From: Desulfopila sp. IMCC35008
GTDB lineage: Bacteria; Desulfobacterota; Desulfobulbia; Desulfobulbales; Desulfocapsaceae
Direction of reading: 5' to 3'
DNA: 64,000 nucleotides
NCBI RefSeq assembly: GCF_010646885.2
Contig: NZ_CP050700.1
Coordinates: 2,816,501 to 2,880,500, forward strand
Shown here: one piece after another, positions 26,870-35,124 of the stretch
Layout of the letters: every line of letters starts with the position of its first letter
Numbering within the stretch: position 1 is the stretch's first letter
The notes under the pieces: model-generated
Told to the model about the DNA's origin: nothing
The model's input: the letters and a program-made list of their open reading frames with translations, nothing else
Databases searched by the model: none
Position numbers and translations under genes: made by a program

Positions 26870-27391
26870 CTATTTATTAAAAACAATTGTCACTTCTCCA
26901 ACCGTCAAACCAAACTTTTTCATTTTTGCCCTGTTGATGAGTACCTGTTCCGTCACCAGAAACATCCAGTCATCAAAGGTAATCTTCCAGGTCCTGTCAT
27001 CCACTTCCAGATTCAGCTGATACTGCCAATTCAACACATTCCCATATGCTGTTCCGGTAGCGGGTTTGACAGCATCTCCTGCTGTTCCCGTAAAAAAGTG
27101 TTCGCCGTTTTTACTGATTTTCCAGGTCCTGGTTGTTTTCTCTCCATCGCTCCAGTCAAACTTCTCAAGAAGTTGAAGAGTGCCATCAGCCTCTAGAGTT
27201 CCTGTTATATCCACCGTAAATTGACGTGTCAGCCTGCCCTTTCTATCCTGAACAATTCCGTACCCATTGGTCTGCCCTTTAAAATAGTCAAACAGGCTGA
27301 GTTGAGGGTTGTTTTCCCGGTATTGTTGGATGTCTACTGCTGAGCAACCATTAATAAAGATAAACAAAATAGATATGAGTATGTATTTCAT
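26870..27391 (-). CDS. DUF3833 lipoprotein
   Basis: ATG 27391 has AGGAGAGG about 8 bases upstream. The protein begins MKYILISILFIFINGCSAVD, a lipobox with Cys16, followed by DUF3833 features (LSLFDYFKGQTNGYGIVQDR, FTVDITGTLEADGTLQLLE, DGEKTTRTWKI, GTAYGNVLNWQYQLNL). It is probably anchored to the outer membrane. The function is unknown; the family is constant in photolyase/CFA clusters of marine gammaproteobacteria. Confidence 0.88.
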   Translation of the reverse strand: MKYILISILFIFINGCSAVDIQQYRENNPQLSLFDYFKGQTNGYGIVQDRKGRLTRQFTVDITGTLEADGTLQLLEKFDWSDGEKTTRTWKISKNGEHFFTGTAGDAVKPATGTAYGNVLNWQYQLNLEVDDRTWKITFDDWMFLVTEQVLINRAKMKKFGLTVGEVTIVFNK

Positions 27392-27577
27392 CACAATCCT
27401 CTCCTTTTGTGTAGTACTTCTCTCCATAATTAAGAAAATAAGGACCATGCCCCATCGAGCAACAAGAACGAATGAGTAGGATATTGGTAGCGACAACTAC
27501 CATAATGCCGCTTTTGACTTTGGTTGGAGAAGAGGTACGCCTCAATATTGAACTGAATGCTTATTGTAAAATGACAA

Positions 27578-28951
27578 TTATTTAATGCCAGTCAGTTGAG
27601 CTACCTTGGTAATATACGAATCGACATCAAACTTCCTGCGACACCCCGCTTCATTCATATATCTGATTTTACCGAAAACTGGTCGCTCCCCCCAGGCCCT
27701 GTCATGCACTCCCCCTATGGACCAGGCAACACCTGTGTATCCGTTTGGATCGTGACCGTCCAGCGAGTATTTGTCATTAAGCGCTATGGCAAAAGAAAGG
27801 GCAGTTTCCGGATCCGGACTCCACTCAAGTATCTTCTTTGCCCAGTACATACGGAGGAATCCGTGCAGTTTGCCACTATAGACGAGATCGCGCTGACAGC
27901 TATTCCATAGCTCTTCATGAGTTTCACCCGCTTCAAACTGAGCAAGTGTATAGATAAATTCCCTTGTATCGTGCCAGTGTTCCCTGAGGGTTTTCTGGGC
28001 CCAGTTCGAGAACCCCTCTACACCATCGTATTTATCTTCATAGAAACAGAAATTATCTGAGAGTTCCCGCCTGACTATTAATTCTTCCAGAAAAGGTTCG
28101 GTAGTTTCTTCCGGCCAACCTGCTGTCAGCACCATACTGGCTAATCGCTGGGCAGAGAGTTGACCAAAGTGAAGATAAGGCGACAGACCGGATTGCCCAT
28201 TCTGGCAGGGGTCATTTCTGTTTGTCCCGTAGTTTTGAAGCCTATAGTCAACAAAGTTCCGGGCAGCAGCAAGTGCCTGGTCTGGCCCGGAAGTAAAGGG
28301 GAGAATTGCCGGGCTATGAAACCCCGGAAAATCAGGAACCGTCCACATCTCGTGCCCTCCGAAAAAGGGGTCTGTGCATGGGAACGGATGAGCAGATACT
28401 GCAGGAATATCTGTCAGGTACTCGCCAAGCAATCTTTTTATTTTGGGCCGTATTGTATAGGCAGCATACTCTTTTTTGGCGGATGTAACCCAGGCGGGGA
28501 TAATATTATGACTGTCCACCTCTCTAAAAGGAACAGTAAGTTGTTGTATAATGCTCGTATTCCATTCCTTATGGATTCGAAGAGGAGTGAAGTCGCACAC
28601 CAGACTGTGGGCATCGACCTCACGGACCAAGTTCGGCAAAAAAATGTCAGGCAACTCCTGTACAAAGATCCAGCCTATCCCAATTTTATGTAGATGCGTC
28701 GCGACCGAACGTAGCCCCTCTACCATGAAGTGGAGCTGTTGACTCGTAATTCCAACAAAATCAGGGGGGCAACAATATACGACCAAAAGCGTTCTTTTAT
28801 GAACTATTGCTTCCTGCTGCGCGTAAAGCAGAGCCCAGTTGTCACTCACCCGCTGGTCTCTTGACATCCAATATACTACCGGCCCCATGCCAGACTTCCC
28901 TGATCGCAGCTGTCGTCCTCTCCTGTAGATATCTGTATTGCGTCGATACAT
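27578..28951 (-). CDS. phr: class II deoxyribodipyrimidine photolyase
   Basis: The protein has 457 aa. The class II pattern is clear: VVYWMSRDQRVSDNWALLYA at the N-terminus, SGLSPYLHFGQLS, EELIVRRELSDNFCFY, GFLRMYWAKKILEW and the C-terminal signatures LDGHDPNGYTGVAWSI and GERPVFGKIRYMN. It repairs cyclobutane pyrimidine dimers with light and FADH-. The N-terminal ~20 residues before VVYW match the usual extension of the family, so I keep ATG 28951. It heads the minus-strand operon, with 186 bp to the next gene. It is divergent from a DUF523-DUF1722 gene, the same pairing as ybgA-phr in E. coli. Confidence 0.93.
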   Translation of the reverse strand: MYRRNTDIYRRGRQLRSGKSGMGPVVYWMSRDQRVSDNWALLYAQQEAIVHKRTLLVVYCCPPDFVGITSQQLHFMVEGLRSVATHLHKIGIGWIFVQELPDIFLPNLVREVDAHSLVCDFTPLRIHKEWNTSIIQQLTVPFREVDSHNIIPAWVTSAKKEYAAYTIRPKIKRLLGEYLTDIPAVSAHPFPCTDPFFGGHEMWTVPDFPGFHSPAILPFTSGPDQALAAARNFVDYRLQNYGTNRNDPCQNGQSGLSPYLHFGQLSAQRLASMVLTAGWPEETTEPFLEELIVRRELSDNFCFYEDKYDGVEGFSNWAQKTLREHWHDTREFIYTLAQFEAGETHEELWNSCQRDLVYSGKLHGFLRMYWAKKILEWSPDPETALSFAIALNDKYSLDGHDPNGYTGVAWSIGGVHDRAWGERPVFGKIRYMNEAGCRRKFDVDSYITKVAQLTGIK

Positions 28952-29001
28952 ATGGATTAATCTAATCTTCCGGTAAGGCTGAATTTAAATTCCAAGTATT
29001 C

Positions 29002-29029
29002 TTGTGTTGCCTCCCTACAGTGCTATACT
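29002..29029 (+). promoter_or_regulatory. sigma-70-like promoter for the divergent plus-strand pair
   Basis: TTGTGT, a 16-base spacer and TATACT lie 45 bp upstream of ATG 29074. On the other strand a TATAAT box reads at 29039-29034, so the intergenic region may drive both directions. I looked for ECF-type (TGATCC / TCTAA pairs) and LitR-like boxes and saw none that convinced me. Confidence 0.4.
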
Positions 29030-29073
29030 AATCATTATACTACAAAATAAATAACCTAAAAAAAGAGAGACCC

Positions 29074-30033
29074 ATGAAAACCGGCGAAATCAGCAAAATA
29101 ACCATTGGAGTCAGCTCCTGTCTGCTTGGCAATGAGGTTCGCTTTGACGGTGGCCATAAACACGATCGATACATTACGGGTACATTGGGGCAGTTCTTTG
29201 AATTTGTCCCGGTCTGCCCCGAAGTCGAATGCGGTCTTCCCATCCCTAGAGAATCCATGCGACTTGTCGGTGATCCGGAAAACCCGCGGCTCATAACTGG
29301 TAAAACAGGTATAGATCACACACAAAAAATGCAGGAATGGGCGGCTGCACGTGTTGAAAAACTTGCGGAGAATGACCTCTGTGGTTTCATCTTTAAGAGT
29401 AAGTCTCCATCTTCCGGGATGGAGCGCGTGAAAGTCTACGATGCCAACAATGTCCCAAGATCTGTAGGAGTTGGCATTTTTGCACGGATATTCAAGGAGC
29501 GCTTCCCACTTATCCCGGTTGAAGAGGAAGGGAGGTTACACGATATGGTTCTGCGGGAGAATTTTATTGAATCAGTCTTTGTCTATCGAAGATGGCGTGA
29601 AATAGTACGTGGTTTTACGCCTGACAAACTGGTGCACTTCCACACCGAACATAAAATGCTGCTGCGCTCCCACAGTGAAAAGCACTACAGGGAACTTGGT
29701 CGCATTGTCGCAAAAGCAGGAGTTATGGAAGGCGAGGCACTCCTTGCCGTCTACCAGGAGAATCTTATGGCGGCAATGCGTTTGAAACCGACAGTGAAAA
29801 AACATGTAAATGTTTTGATGCACATGATGGGATATTTTAAAAAGCAAATATCAAGTGATGAGAAGCAGGAACTGCTGGAAGTTATCGAACGCTACAGTAA
29901 ACATCACGTCCCCCTTATTGTGCCCGTAACGCTCTTGAATCATTATGTGAGGAAATATAATGACTCGTATCTGGAGAAGCAGTATTACCTGCAACCCCAC
30001 CCAACCGAGTTGAGGTTACGAAACCATGCCTGA
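29074..30033 (+). CDS. DUF523-DUF1722 protein (YbgA-like)
   Basis: The 319-aa protein has an N-terminal DUF523 (IGVSSCLLGNEVRFDGGHKH, FVPVCPEVECGLPIPRESMR, GFIFKSKSPSSGMERVKVYD) and a C-terminal DUF1722 (LVHFHTEHKMLLRSHSEKHY, MHMMGYFKKQ, VPLIVPVTLLNHYV). Conserved Cys at SSCLLG and VCPEVECG could bind metal. E. coli ybgA, a DUF1722 gene, sits beside phr. It overlaps the next gene by 8 bp, so the two are coupled. Confidence 0.9.
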   Translation: MKTGEISKITIGVSSCLLGNEVRFDGGHKHDRYITGTLGQFFEFVPVCPEVECGLPIPRESMRLVGDPENPRLITGKTGIDHTQKMQEWAAARVEKLAENDLCGFIFKSKSPSSGMERVKVYDANNVPRSVGVGIFARIFKERFPLIPVEEEGRLHDMVLRENFIESVFVYRRWREIVRGFTPDKLVHFHTEHKMLLRSHSEKHYRELGRIVAKAGVMEGEALLAVYQENLMAAMRLKPTVKKHVNVLMHMMGYFKKQISSDEKQELLEVIERYSKHHVPLIVPVTLLNHYVRKYNDSYLEKQYYLQPHPTELRLRNHA

Positions 30034-31477
30034 GAGTCCCCCCAAACAAAAAGTATTGATCACCGGTGCTACAGGTTATATCGGCAGGCGCCTCACCCAA
30101 AGGCTTCTGGAGAGTGCTCATGTAGACATCCGGTTGTTTGTGCGAAATCAAAACAAGTTACAGGCATCGATTAGGGAACGTGTCGACATTAGGGAGGGCT
30201 CAACCTTTGACATTACCTCTTTAAAAATGGCTCTTCATGGTGTTGATACAGCTTTTTATCTTATCCACTCCATGGGTACGACTGCCGACTATAGGAATCT
30301 TGACCGCGACAGTGCAGAAAATTTCAGGGAAGCGTGTATCGCTTGCGGGGTCAAACGAATCATCTATCTCGGCGGCCTGGGGGTCAAAGAAAGTGCAAGT
30401 GAACACCTCTTGAGTCGTATTGAGACCGGTGAAGTATTGTCTGCCAAGGCGGATCAGATTCAGACTATATGGCTCCGAGCAGGAGTCATAATAGGTTCGG
30501 GGAGTGCCAGCTTTGAAATTATACGTAATCTCTGCCAAAAACTGCCGGTCATGATAACCCCTCGCTGGGTGCGCAGCCGTACCCAGCCCATTGGCATTAA
30601 CGACGTTTTGTCCTACCTGGAAAAATCGATTGAGCTGTCTGTTGATGGTGATCTTATTGTTGATATCGGCTGCGAAGAACTCAGCTTTCAGGAAATGATG
30701 CAGCAGGCAGCAGCAATGATGGGACTCAAAAGATATCTATTCCCGGTTCCCGTCCTGTCACCTCGCCTCTCTTCATACTGGCTGATTCTCTTTACCCCGA
30801 TCCCATTTAAACTCGCCTCAGCCCTTGTTGAAGGATTAAAAAGCGAAACGGTACTGCAAAATAACAATGCCAAAAAAATGTACCCGGACATAAAACCGGC
30901 ACTTTTTAAAGAGACTGTTTCGGATGCCATGGCTGAACTTGAGCAAAACCAGGTGCTCAGCCGCTGGTGCGACAGCAGTGCTGAAATAGCCTGCGATATT
31001 AAGGACTTTGACAATCCAGAGGGTGCGATATTACGGGATGTAAGGATTGTACCCTTTGGTCCGGACAGAACACAGGATGACATCTATCGCTCGGTCTGTT
31101 CACTTGGCGGTCCGAACGGTTGGTTTAAATACAATGTGTTGTGGAGAATTCGCGGTATACTGGATAAGGTTACAGGTGGATACGGGCTCAACCGAGGCAG
31201 GCGATCGAGTGATGAGCTAAGAATAGGTGATGCCCTGGATTTCTGGAAAGTAGTTGACCTCATACCGGGAAAAAGGGTTTTACTCTACGCCCAGATGAAA
31301 GTTCCCGGCCAGGCATGGTTGGAGTTTGACATCCAACCAAATCAACTCGTTCAGACCGCTCATTTTCTCCCCCGCGGTCTTCTCGGGAGGCTCTACTGGT
31401 ATTCTGTTCTGCCTCTCCACTACCTTGTGTTTACAGATCTTGCCCGTACCGTAGTTAAGGGTAATGGCAACGGATAG
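30026..31477 (+). CDS. NAD(P)-binding SDR-DUF2867 protein
   Basis: The protein has 483 aa. The N-terminal half is an extended/atypical SDR (VLITGATGYIGRRLTQRLLE, IYLGGLGVKESASEHLLSR, WLRAGVIIGSGSASFEIIRN). The C-terminal half (about 330-480) fits DUF2867 (IYRSVCSLGGPNGWFKYNVL, LRIGDALDFWKVVDLIPGKR, FHPRG-like LPRGLLGRLYWYSVLPLHYL). The role is unknown; similar genes accompany photolyase and DUF523 genes in other bacteria. Confidence 0.87.
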   Translation: MPESPPKQKVLITGATGYIGRRLTQRLLESAHVDIRLFVRNQNKLQASIRERVDIREGSTFDITSLKMALHGVDTAFYLIHSMGTTADYRNLDRDSAENFREACIACGVKRIIYLGGLGVKESASEHLLSRIETGEVLSAKADQIQTIWLRAGVIIGSGSASFEIIRNLCQKLPVMITPRWVRSRTQPIGINDVLSYLEKSIELSVDGDLIVDIGCEELSFQEMMQQAAAMMGLKRYLFPVPVLSPRLSSYWLILFTPIPFKLASALVEGLKSETVLQNNNAKKMYPDIKPALFKETVSDAMAELEQNQVLSRWCDSSAEIACDIKDFDNPEGAILRDVRIVPFGPDRTQDDIYRSVCSLGGPNGWFKYNVLWRIRGILDKVTGGYGLNRGRRSSDELRIGDALDFWKVVDLIPGKRVLLYAQMKVPGQAWLEFDIQPNQLVQTAHFLPRGLLGRLYWYSVLPLHYLVFTDLARTVVKGNGNG

Positions 31478-31526
31478 AATCCCAGGTCGCGAAAGCAACC
31501 CGGGATCCGATCTTTTCCTTATGCTG

Positions 31527-31694
31527 TTACCACCTTTCTGTTCCTACAATCTGGTTAACGTCAGCGCATTTGGCTTTTTCCTCATCGCTCAGCTGATCAA
31601 AGGATCTTTTATCCTTTTGATTATCAAGTGAACACACATATTCTTTGCCGTCTTTATCATTAAGCCATGCGAGTGATTCATATCCGCTTTTCAT
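31527..31694 (-). CDS. tiny conserved protein, YxCSxD type (55 aa)
   Basis: ATG 31694 has AGAGG about 8 bases upstream. The product reads MKSGYESLAWLNDKDGKEYV, CSLDNQKDKRSFDQLSDEEK, and ends CADVNQIVGTERW. I recognise this as a small-protein type seen in sulfate-reducing bacteria with no known function. Two Cys (YVCSLD and KCADVN) might bind metal or form a disulfide. A 45-aa relative is at 20698-20835, the other end of the photolyase cluster. Confidence 0.65.
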   Translation of the reverse strand: MKSGYESLAWLNDKDGKEYVCSLDNQKDKRSFDQLSDEEKAKCADVNQIVGTERW

Positions 31695-31785
31695 ATCATT
31701 ACCTCTGTGGTTTCATTTTATTGTTCAGGTGCAGTTATTACGTCTTTTCTGCATTCTGTTACAGTAACAATAATCTGAAACCCTA

Positions 31786-31812
31786 TTGACACAATGGGTT
31801 CTGATTTATAGT
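31786..31812 (+). promoter_or_regulatory. sigma-70-like promoter of the PAS-LuxR gene
   Basis: A consensus TTGACA at 31786-31791 is followed, after 15 bases, by TATAGT at 31807-31812, 35 bp upstream of ATG 31848. The spacer is two bases short of ideal. Confidence 0.45.
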
Positions 31813-31847
31813 TTAATGGTAGTTAAAACTACTATCAGGAGAATATC

Positions 31848-32717
31848 ATGTTAGACCCCAGTTTATATCAAACTGTTGTCGACTCCCTGTCTGCTCATGT
31901 GGCAATTCTTGATGAGAATGGAGTGATTATAGACACCAACAGGGCATGGCAGGAGTTCGCCAGGGAAAATGGGATGAAGCAGGATGTTGACGGTATTGGC
32001 GTCAATTATCTCAAGGTCTGTGAAGAGTCTACCACTGACTCAGACGACAATGAAGCAGAAAATGTCGCAGAAGGAATACGAAAAGTCCTGGCTGGTGATT
32101 TACCGGAGTTTCTGACCCATTATCCTTGTCATGCACCTCATGAGAGGCGCTGGTATGCTGTACGGGTTGTCCCCTTCAGGGAAGGTAAGGGAAACAAGGT
32201 TATCGTTACCCATGAAAACATAACCCAGATAATGGAAATCCAGGAAGCACTGGAGAAAAAAGAGAGTGAACTGCGCAGTGAGCGAGAACGGCTGGAAGAG
32301 ACCAATATCGCCTTAAGGGTACTCCTGCGGCAGCGGGATGAGGATAAGAAGCGCATTGAGGAGACAATTTATATCAATGTTGACAGACTCGTCCTCCCCT
32401 ATGTAGAGCAGCTTCTTCAGGGACGCCTGTCTGAGAAACAACAGACATTGACCGAGGTTATCGACACGAATCTTCGAGATATTGTCTCACCATTCCTGCG
32501 TAGTTTAACTACAGTTCACACCATGTTGACGCCCCAGGAGATTGAGGTGGCCAATATGGTACGTAGCGGTCGATCAAGTAAGGAAATTGCCGAGGTGCTT
32601 GGTATATCGGTAAGTGGTGTAGATTTTCATCGTAAAAAGTTACGCCAGAAACTGGGACTGACAAACAGCGCAAAAAACCTGAGATCCTACCTGCTTTCAT
32701 TGGAGAACGACGGTTAA
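31848..32717 (+). CDS. PAS-LuxR transcriptional regulator
   Basis: The 289-aa protein starts at an ATG with CAGGAG about 7 bases upstream. One PAS domain (residues 5-135, VAILDENGVIIDTNRAWQEF to VTHENITQIMEI), a coiled linker (LEETNIALRVLLRQRDEDKK), then a LuxR HTH (LTPQEIEVANMVRSGRSSKE, VSGVDFHRKKLRQKLGL). The architecture matches the regulator at 9811-11136. It follows the photolyase region and could control it, but that is only position. No receiver domain is present. Confidence 0.9.
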   Translation: MLDPSLYQTVVDSLSAHVAILDENGVIIDTNRAWQEFARENGMKQDVDGIGVNYLKVCEESTTDSDDNEAENVAEGIRKVLAGDLPEFLTHYPCHAPHERRWYAVRVVPFREGKGNKVIVTHENITQIMEIQEALEKKESELRSERERLEETNIALRVLLRQRDEDKKRIEETIYINVDRLVLPYVEQLLQGRLSEKQQTLTEVIDTNLRDIVSPFLRSLTTVHTMLTPQEIEVANMVRSGRSSKEIAEVLGISVSGVDFHRKKLRQKLGLTNSAKNLRSYLLSLENDG

Positions 32718-32792
32718 CGCACAACAATTCCGACATCCCTTTACCATTGGATCAACCTTCGTCGATCACTTCACCTAATAAAGGAGAGCCCC

Positions 32793-32999
32793 ATGAACAA
32801 TCTTATTGTAGTTGATTTTGATGATGAGTCTACCGCCTTTTCCATGCGTGCTGAGCTCGTCAAGATGTAAAAAGAAGAGCCAATAGAGATGGGAGATGTC
32901 ATAGTTGTTATCAATATACAGACTTCACTCACTAAAGATAAAGAGAAAAAACTGCACACGACTCTTGAAGATCAGGGATATTGGTTCACCAGGCGTTGA
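32793..32999 (+). pseudogene. DUF1269-type membrane protein gene, decayed
   Basis: AAGGAGA precedes ATG 32793, so a real gene once started here. The frame reads MNNLIVVDFDDESTAFSMRA, ELVKM, then TAA, then in the same frame KEEPIEMGDVIVVI, TKDKEKKLHTTLEDQ and TGA at 32997. This is the start of a DUF1269 (COG4803) protein, where KMQKE.LIEM is expected, so a CAA>TAA change explains the stop. The middle of the gene, including the membrane segments, is deleted: the C-terminal helix follows at once. Confidence 0.75.
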
Positions 33000-33007
33000 C
33001 CTGGTTC

Positions 33008-33913
33008 CTATCCTAGTGAAACCAATATAAGCCCTATAAAAAGAATGGTTATCCCAATAAAACGTGGATAGGAAGCCTTTTCCTTCAGGATAAACACACC
33101 CATAATTGCTCCCAGGGGAATGGACAGCTGACGTAGTCCGACAACATAACTGATATTTTGGGCGTGTGTCATTGCCAGCAGGATAATCCCGTAGGTCGCA
33201 CCGATTGCCAGTCCGGCCAAAAGAGCTGGTTTGAGCAAAGAACGCCAGTTTGTCCGAAAATGGTCCATAGATGTCCTGGAAGTCATCATAAGCAGTTGCA
33301 GCCAAAATGCGGTGAAAACACATTCCAGTACAAGGTACAGCAAGGCACGCATCCAGCCCGATGCCTCATCAGGGACACGTTTCAGCAGATTCATCCCGAT
33401 ATCGTCAACAAATGAATAACCGGCAGTACCAAGAGCGGCAATAAGAGCAAAGGCACAGGATGCATTGAGATAATTCTCAAACCTGAGGTCCCGAATAGTT
33501 TTCATGGGAAGAATCAAAGCACCGACAATAATGACCGAGATGCCGGCAAGTGCCAGGTAAGAGATTTCGCTTCCGCGACCGACCATAAATGTCAGCGCCG
33601 TAACAATCAGAAGGGGAAACGAGCGTGCCAGAGGATAAGCAATAGAGAGTGCCCCACGCGCATAAGCACAGGCTAGGCCAATGTAGTAAATGGCCTGAAA
33701 CAACCCGGCTATGAGCAGGATTGCCCAGAGGGTCAGGGACATCCCTGACATAAGGTCTGCGGTAAAGTATAAAACAGGTGAAAACCAAAGAATAGTTCCC
33801 AAGGTAGTCAGTTGGAAAAAACCAATCGTAGGTGATGCACTTTTGGATAATACATTCCAGCTGGAGTGCATAATCGCTGAAATAATAACAAGAATGGCTG
33901 TAATCGTATTCAT
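33008..33913 (-). CDS. EamA/DMT-superfamily transporter
   Basis: From ATG 33913 (MNTITAILVIISAIMHSSWN) the 301-aa protein has ten hydrophobic segments in two similar halves, typical of EamA permeases (SAIMHSSWNVLSK, ARGALSIAYPLARSFPLLIV, YVVGLRQLSIPLGAIMGVFI). An N-terminal extension to 33991 lacks conservation. The substrate is unknown; related proteins export amino acids or metabolites. It is convergent with the decayed DUF1269 gene. Confidence 0.88.
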   Translation of the reverse strand: MNTITAILVIISAIMHSSWNVLSKSASPTIGFFQLTTLGTILWFSPVLYFTADLMSGMSLTLWAILLIAGLFQAIYYIGLACAYARGALSIAYPLARSFPLLIVTALTFMVGRGSEISYLALAGISVIIVGALILPMKTIRDLRFENYLNASCAFALIAALGTAGYSFVDDIGMNLLKRVPDEASGWMRALLYLVLECVFTAFWLQLLMMTSRTSMDHFRTNWRSLLKPALLAGLAIGATYGIILLAMTHAQNISYVVGLRQLSIPLGAIMGVFILKEKASYPRFIGITILFIGLILVSLG

Positions 33914-34215
33914 GATAGAGGCTGAATTTATACTAAAATGAGAAAAGGTCGTCTCAAGGATACGTGGAATAAAATGACCCGAGAAGTCCAATTTTCATTT
34001 CTGGTGTCATATCTACCTCGTCTGTTTGCATATTTGGTCGTCGCTAGAAATGCACAGATATTTACAGCACGAAATGCCTGAAATGGTTAAAGACATGCTC
34101 TTCTAGCAGATATTTGCAAATGGCGAAATGAAAAAGTGGCAAAAGGGGTACCAGGTTACAGCTCTCATGACAACAAGCCCTCCCCCCTCCTTGATCATTG
34201 GCTTCGAGGAAAAGA
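33914..34215. other. non-coding gap
   Basis: I see no gene. CAGATATTTGCAAATG and CATATTTG-like stretches repeat loosely at 34030-34125, without a clear structure. Confidence 0.3.
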
Positions 34216-34911
34216 TTATCGATTAAACAGTGACAGCTTATGAGCCTGCCTGGTTGTCTCAGGCAGCTTATAACGGGTGATGCAATGCATTACGATGGTA
34301 ACCGCGGACTCAAGGGAAACTTTATGCCCGGCAGATACATAGATGGGTTTGACGTTTCTGCGGCTTCGTACTACCGCGCCAATCACCTCATTACGATGAT
34401 ATAGAGGGGTCCACTCTCCTTTCGTCTCGGGGATATCACCATGAGAACCACACAGCCGGCTTTTGGCAGAGCCGATGCATGGAATCCCAGTGACAACGCC
34501 AAGATGACAGGCGATACCGAATCGTCGGGGGTGGGCTGTACCCTGGCCGTCGCAAATGATCATATCGGGCAGGCTTGACAGGTTCCGGAGCGCTTCAAGA
34601 ATCAGCGGCATTTCCCTGAAAGAGAGCAGTCCCGGTACGTAAGGAAACCGCAGCACTCCTTCTGCAGTTGCCTTTTCACGAATCTTCAAATCACCAAATC
34701 CAAGAACAGCAATCGCTGCTTTGCCGGTATTGCTCATTTTGTCAAAACCGACGTCGACACCTGCGATGGTCTGTATATCAGAAAACTCATCACAGATACG
34801 CACCTTAGGACAAAGCTGCTTTTGCAGGTTTACGGCTTCTCCGGGGGTAATATCCCAATCATGGCTGTGAATACGTTTCAAAGATTCCTGGCTGATCGCA
34901 CAATCAGTCAT
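34216..34911 (-). CDS. nfi: endonuclease V
   Basis: The 231-aa protein has the endonuclease V marks: QTIAGVDVGFD with the first metal Asp, PYVPGLLSFREMP (the wedge), ICDGQGTAHPRRFGIACHLG and GSAKSRL. It cuts the second phosphodiester bond 3' of deaminated bases such as hypoxanthine. It overlaps by 8 bp with an upstream zinc-finger gene. Together with the photolyase it points to DNA damage handling. Confidence 0.95.
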   Translation of the reverse strand: MTDCAISQESLKRIHSHDWDITPGEAVNLQKQLCPKVRICDEFSDIQTIAGVDVGFDKMSNTGKAAIAVLGFGDLKIREKATAEGVLRFPYVPGLLSFREMPLILEALRNLSSLPDMIICDGQGTAHPRRFGIACHLGVVTGIPCIGSAKSRLCGSHGDIPETKGEWTPLYHRNEVIGAVVRSRRNVKPIYVSAGHKVSLESAVTIVMHCITRYKLPETTRQAHKLSLFNR

Positions 34912-35110
34912 CGTTTTTCGGGTCCTTATCGTTCTTCTGTCTCGATTCCCTCAGCCGTTCCTTATAGAAAAACCATATGGGACACGCAGTCCGGAACTTG
35001 CAATACAACTCCGGATCTTTGCAATGAAGACAGTCGTCACAAAGATAATAGTCCTGCTTCTGGCAGCGATAGTTTGTTTCCCGATCCGGATGGTTGGTAC
35101 ATTTTCCCAT
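34904..35110 (-). CDS. small B-box-like zinc-binding protein
   Basis: From ATG 35110 the product has 68 aa: C4-X2-H pattern (GKCTNHPDRETNYRC), then YYLCDDCLHCKDPELYCKFR and ACPIWFFYKERL, with a charged tail. The Cys/His spacing resembles a B-box-type zinc finger. It overlaps the endonuclease V start, so the two are probably coupled. It may be a nucleic-acid- or protein-binding helper; the function is unknown. Confidence 0.65.
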   Translation of the reverse strand: MGKCTNHPDRETNYRCQKQDYYLCDDCLHCKDPELYCKFRTACPIWFFYKERLRESRQKNDKDPKNDD

Positions 35111-35124
35111 AAAGAATTCCTGCG

